This document shows positions 39,639-39,970 of a stretch of DNA of 39,970 nt, in pieces. The stretch's first letter is position 1, and each line of letters opens with the position of its first letter. The stretch lies in contig JALIDP010000004.1 of assembly GCA_022865215.1 (NCBI GenBank), positions 1 to 39,970 on the forward strand, written 5' to 3'. The stretch comes from Candidatus Nanohalarchaeota archaeon QJJ-7. Its GTDB lineage: Archaea > Nanohalarchaeota > Nanosalinia > Nanosalinales > Nanohalalkaliarchaeaceae. Position numbers and translations under genes: made by a program. The notes under the pieces are model-generated. The model saw only the letters and a list, made by a program, of their open reading frames with translations, ran no database searches and was not told the origin of the DNA.

Positions 39639-39970
39639 AACCTGTCGTGACTTTCCTGACCAGCACCGAGTTGCAGGAGGCGCTGGGAAACCCTCTGTCT
39701 GATGACGAGGAGGAAGATCTGAGACGTTTCCGTGACCAGGTCATGGAGAGCTTCGGGAACCTGGAAGATGCACTGGATGCCATGGAGGAACTGTATGGGA
39801 GGGGATGGAAAACTTTCGACATAAGCATCTGGCTCTTCTCAGGTAACATGGACTCCATCTCCTCTCCCATCATGTTACAGGAGAAAGAGATAGAAGAAGT
39901 GGTCTTTGAAGCTTTCTGGATGCTGGCAAAGAGGATGGTCAGGGACGATCCCACCGATTCAGAACTTGTC
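39635..39970 (+). CDS. Hypothetical protein, 3' end beyond the window
   Basis: 112 codons are visible (MKPVVTFLTSTELQEALGNPLSDDEEED…). The start overlaps the DUF151 stop by ATGA, so the two are translationally coupled. The protein is acidic and mixed helical, with FDISIWLFSGNMDSISSPIML and EVVFEAFWMLAKRMVRDD. No domain is recognised; the gene runs past base 39970 in frame. Confidence 0.7.
   Translation, partial: MKPVVTFLTSTELQEALGNPLSDDEEEDLRRFRDQVMESFGNLEDALDAMEELYGRGWKTFDISIWLFSGNMDSISSPIMLQEKEIEEVVFEAFWMLAKRMVRDDPTDSELV

Overview
The window looks like a chromosomal segment of a halophilic, salt-in archaeon. The archaeal marks are the RNA polymerase operon with split B and split A subunits, EF-2, EF-1A, L30e and archaeal NusA, a class I lysyl-tRNA synthetase, BHB-type tRNA introns, and TATA boxes placed about 22-27 nt before start codons (leaderless mRNAs). 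Almost every soluble protein is very rich in Asp and Glu. Genes are short, tightly packed and moderately GC-rich. A Nanohaloarchaeota-like (DPANN) lineage is my best guess, but it is an inference; no rRNA is present to settle it.

Layout. Positions 1-8920 hold two peptidases, tRNA-Leu, a rhomboid protease with LysRS, a site-2 protease, a ZIP metal transporter and a Y-family polymerase. Positions 8960-11361 hold an acidic protein, a coiled-coil protein and a Vps4/CdvC-like AAA ATPase, a possible ESCRT-like module. Positions 11496-18505 hold small proteins, glutamate dehydrogenase, a lipoprotein, an SGNH hydrolase, tRNA-Gly, a cation exchanger, a tandem winged-helix regulator and a topoisomerase-type zinc ribbon. 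After tRNA-Lys (18546-18980) comes a folate/thymidylate block (glyA, thyA, folA, convergent folC) and a Rieske protein. Positions 23656-36752 are the transcription/translation superoperon: rpoH-B''-B'-A'-A''-rpl30e-nusA, rps12-rps7, EF-2, EF-1A, rps10. The end holds tRNA-Ser, a DUF483 protein, two unknowns, a DUF151 nuclease-like protein and a gene cut by the window edge.

The most unusual feature is the tRNA loci. All four tRNA genes (Leu, Gly, Lys, Ser) are interrupted or flanked by short cassettes made of perfect hairpins, and each cassette is bordered by a duplicated piece of that same tRNA: the 5' end for Leu and Ser, the D-loop for Gly, the 3' end for Leu and Lys (twice). A hairpin of the form AGAAAA...TTTTCG recurs at three of the four loci. 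The promoters of tRNA-Leu and tRNA-Ser lie upstream of the extra 5' copy rather than next to the real tRNA, as if something inserted into the tRNA and duplicated its target. This may be an undescribed family of tRNA-targeting insertions.

A second pattern is promoter architecture: five divergent gene pairs have start codons 51-54 nt apart with one central AT-rich, usually TATA-like element serving both sides.
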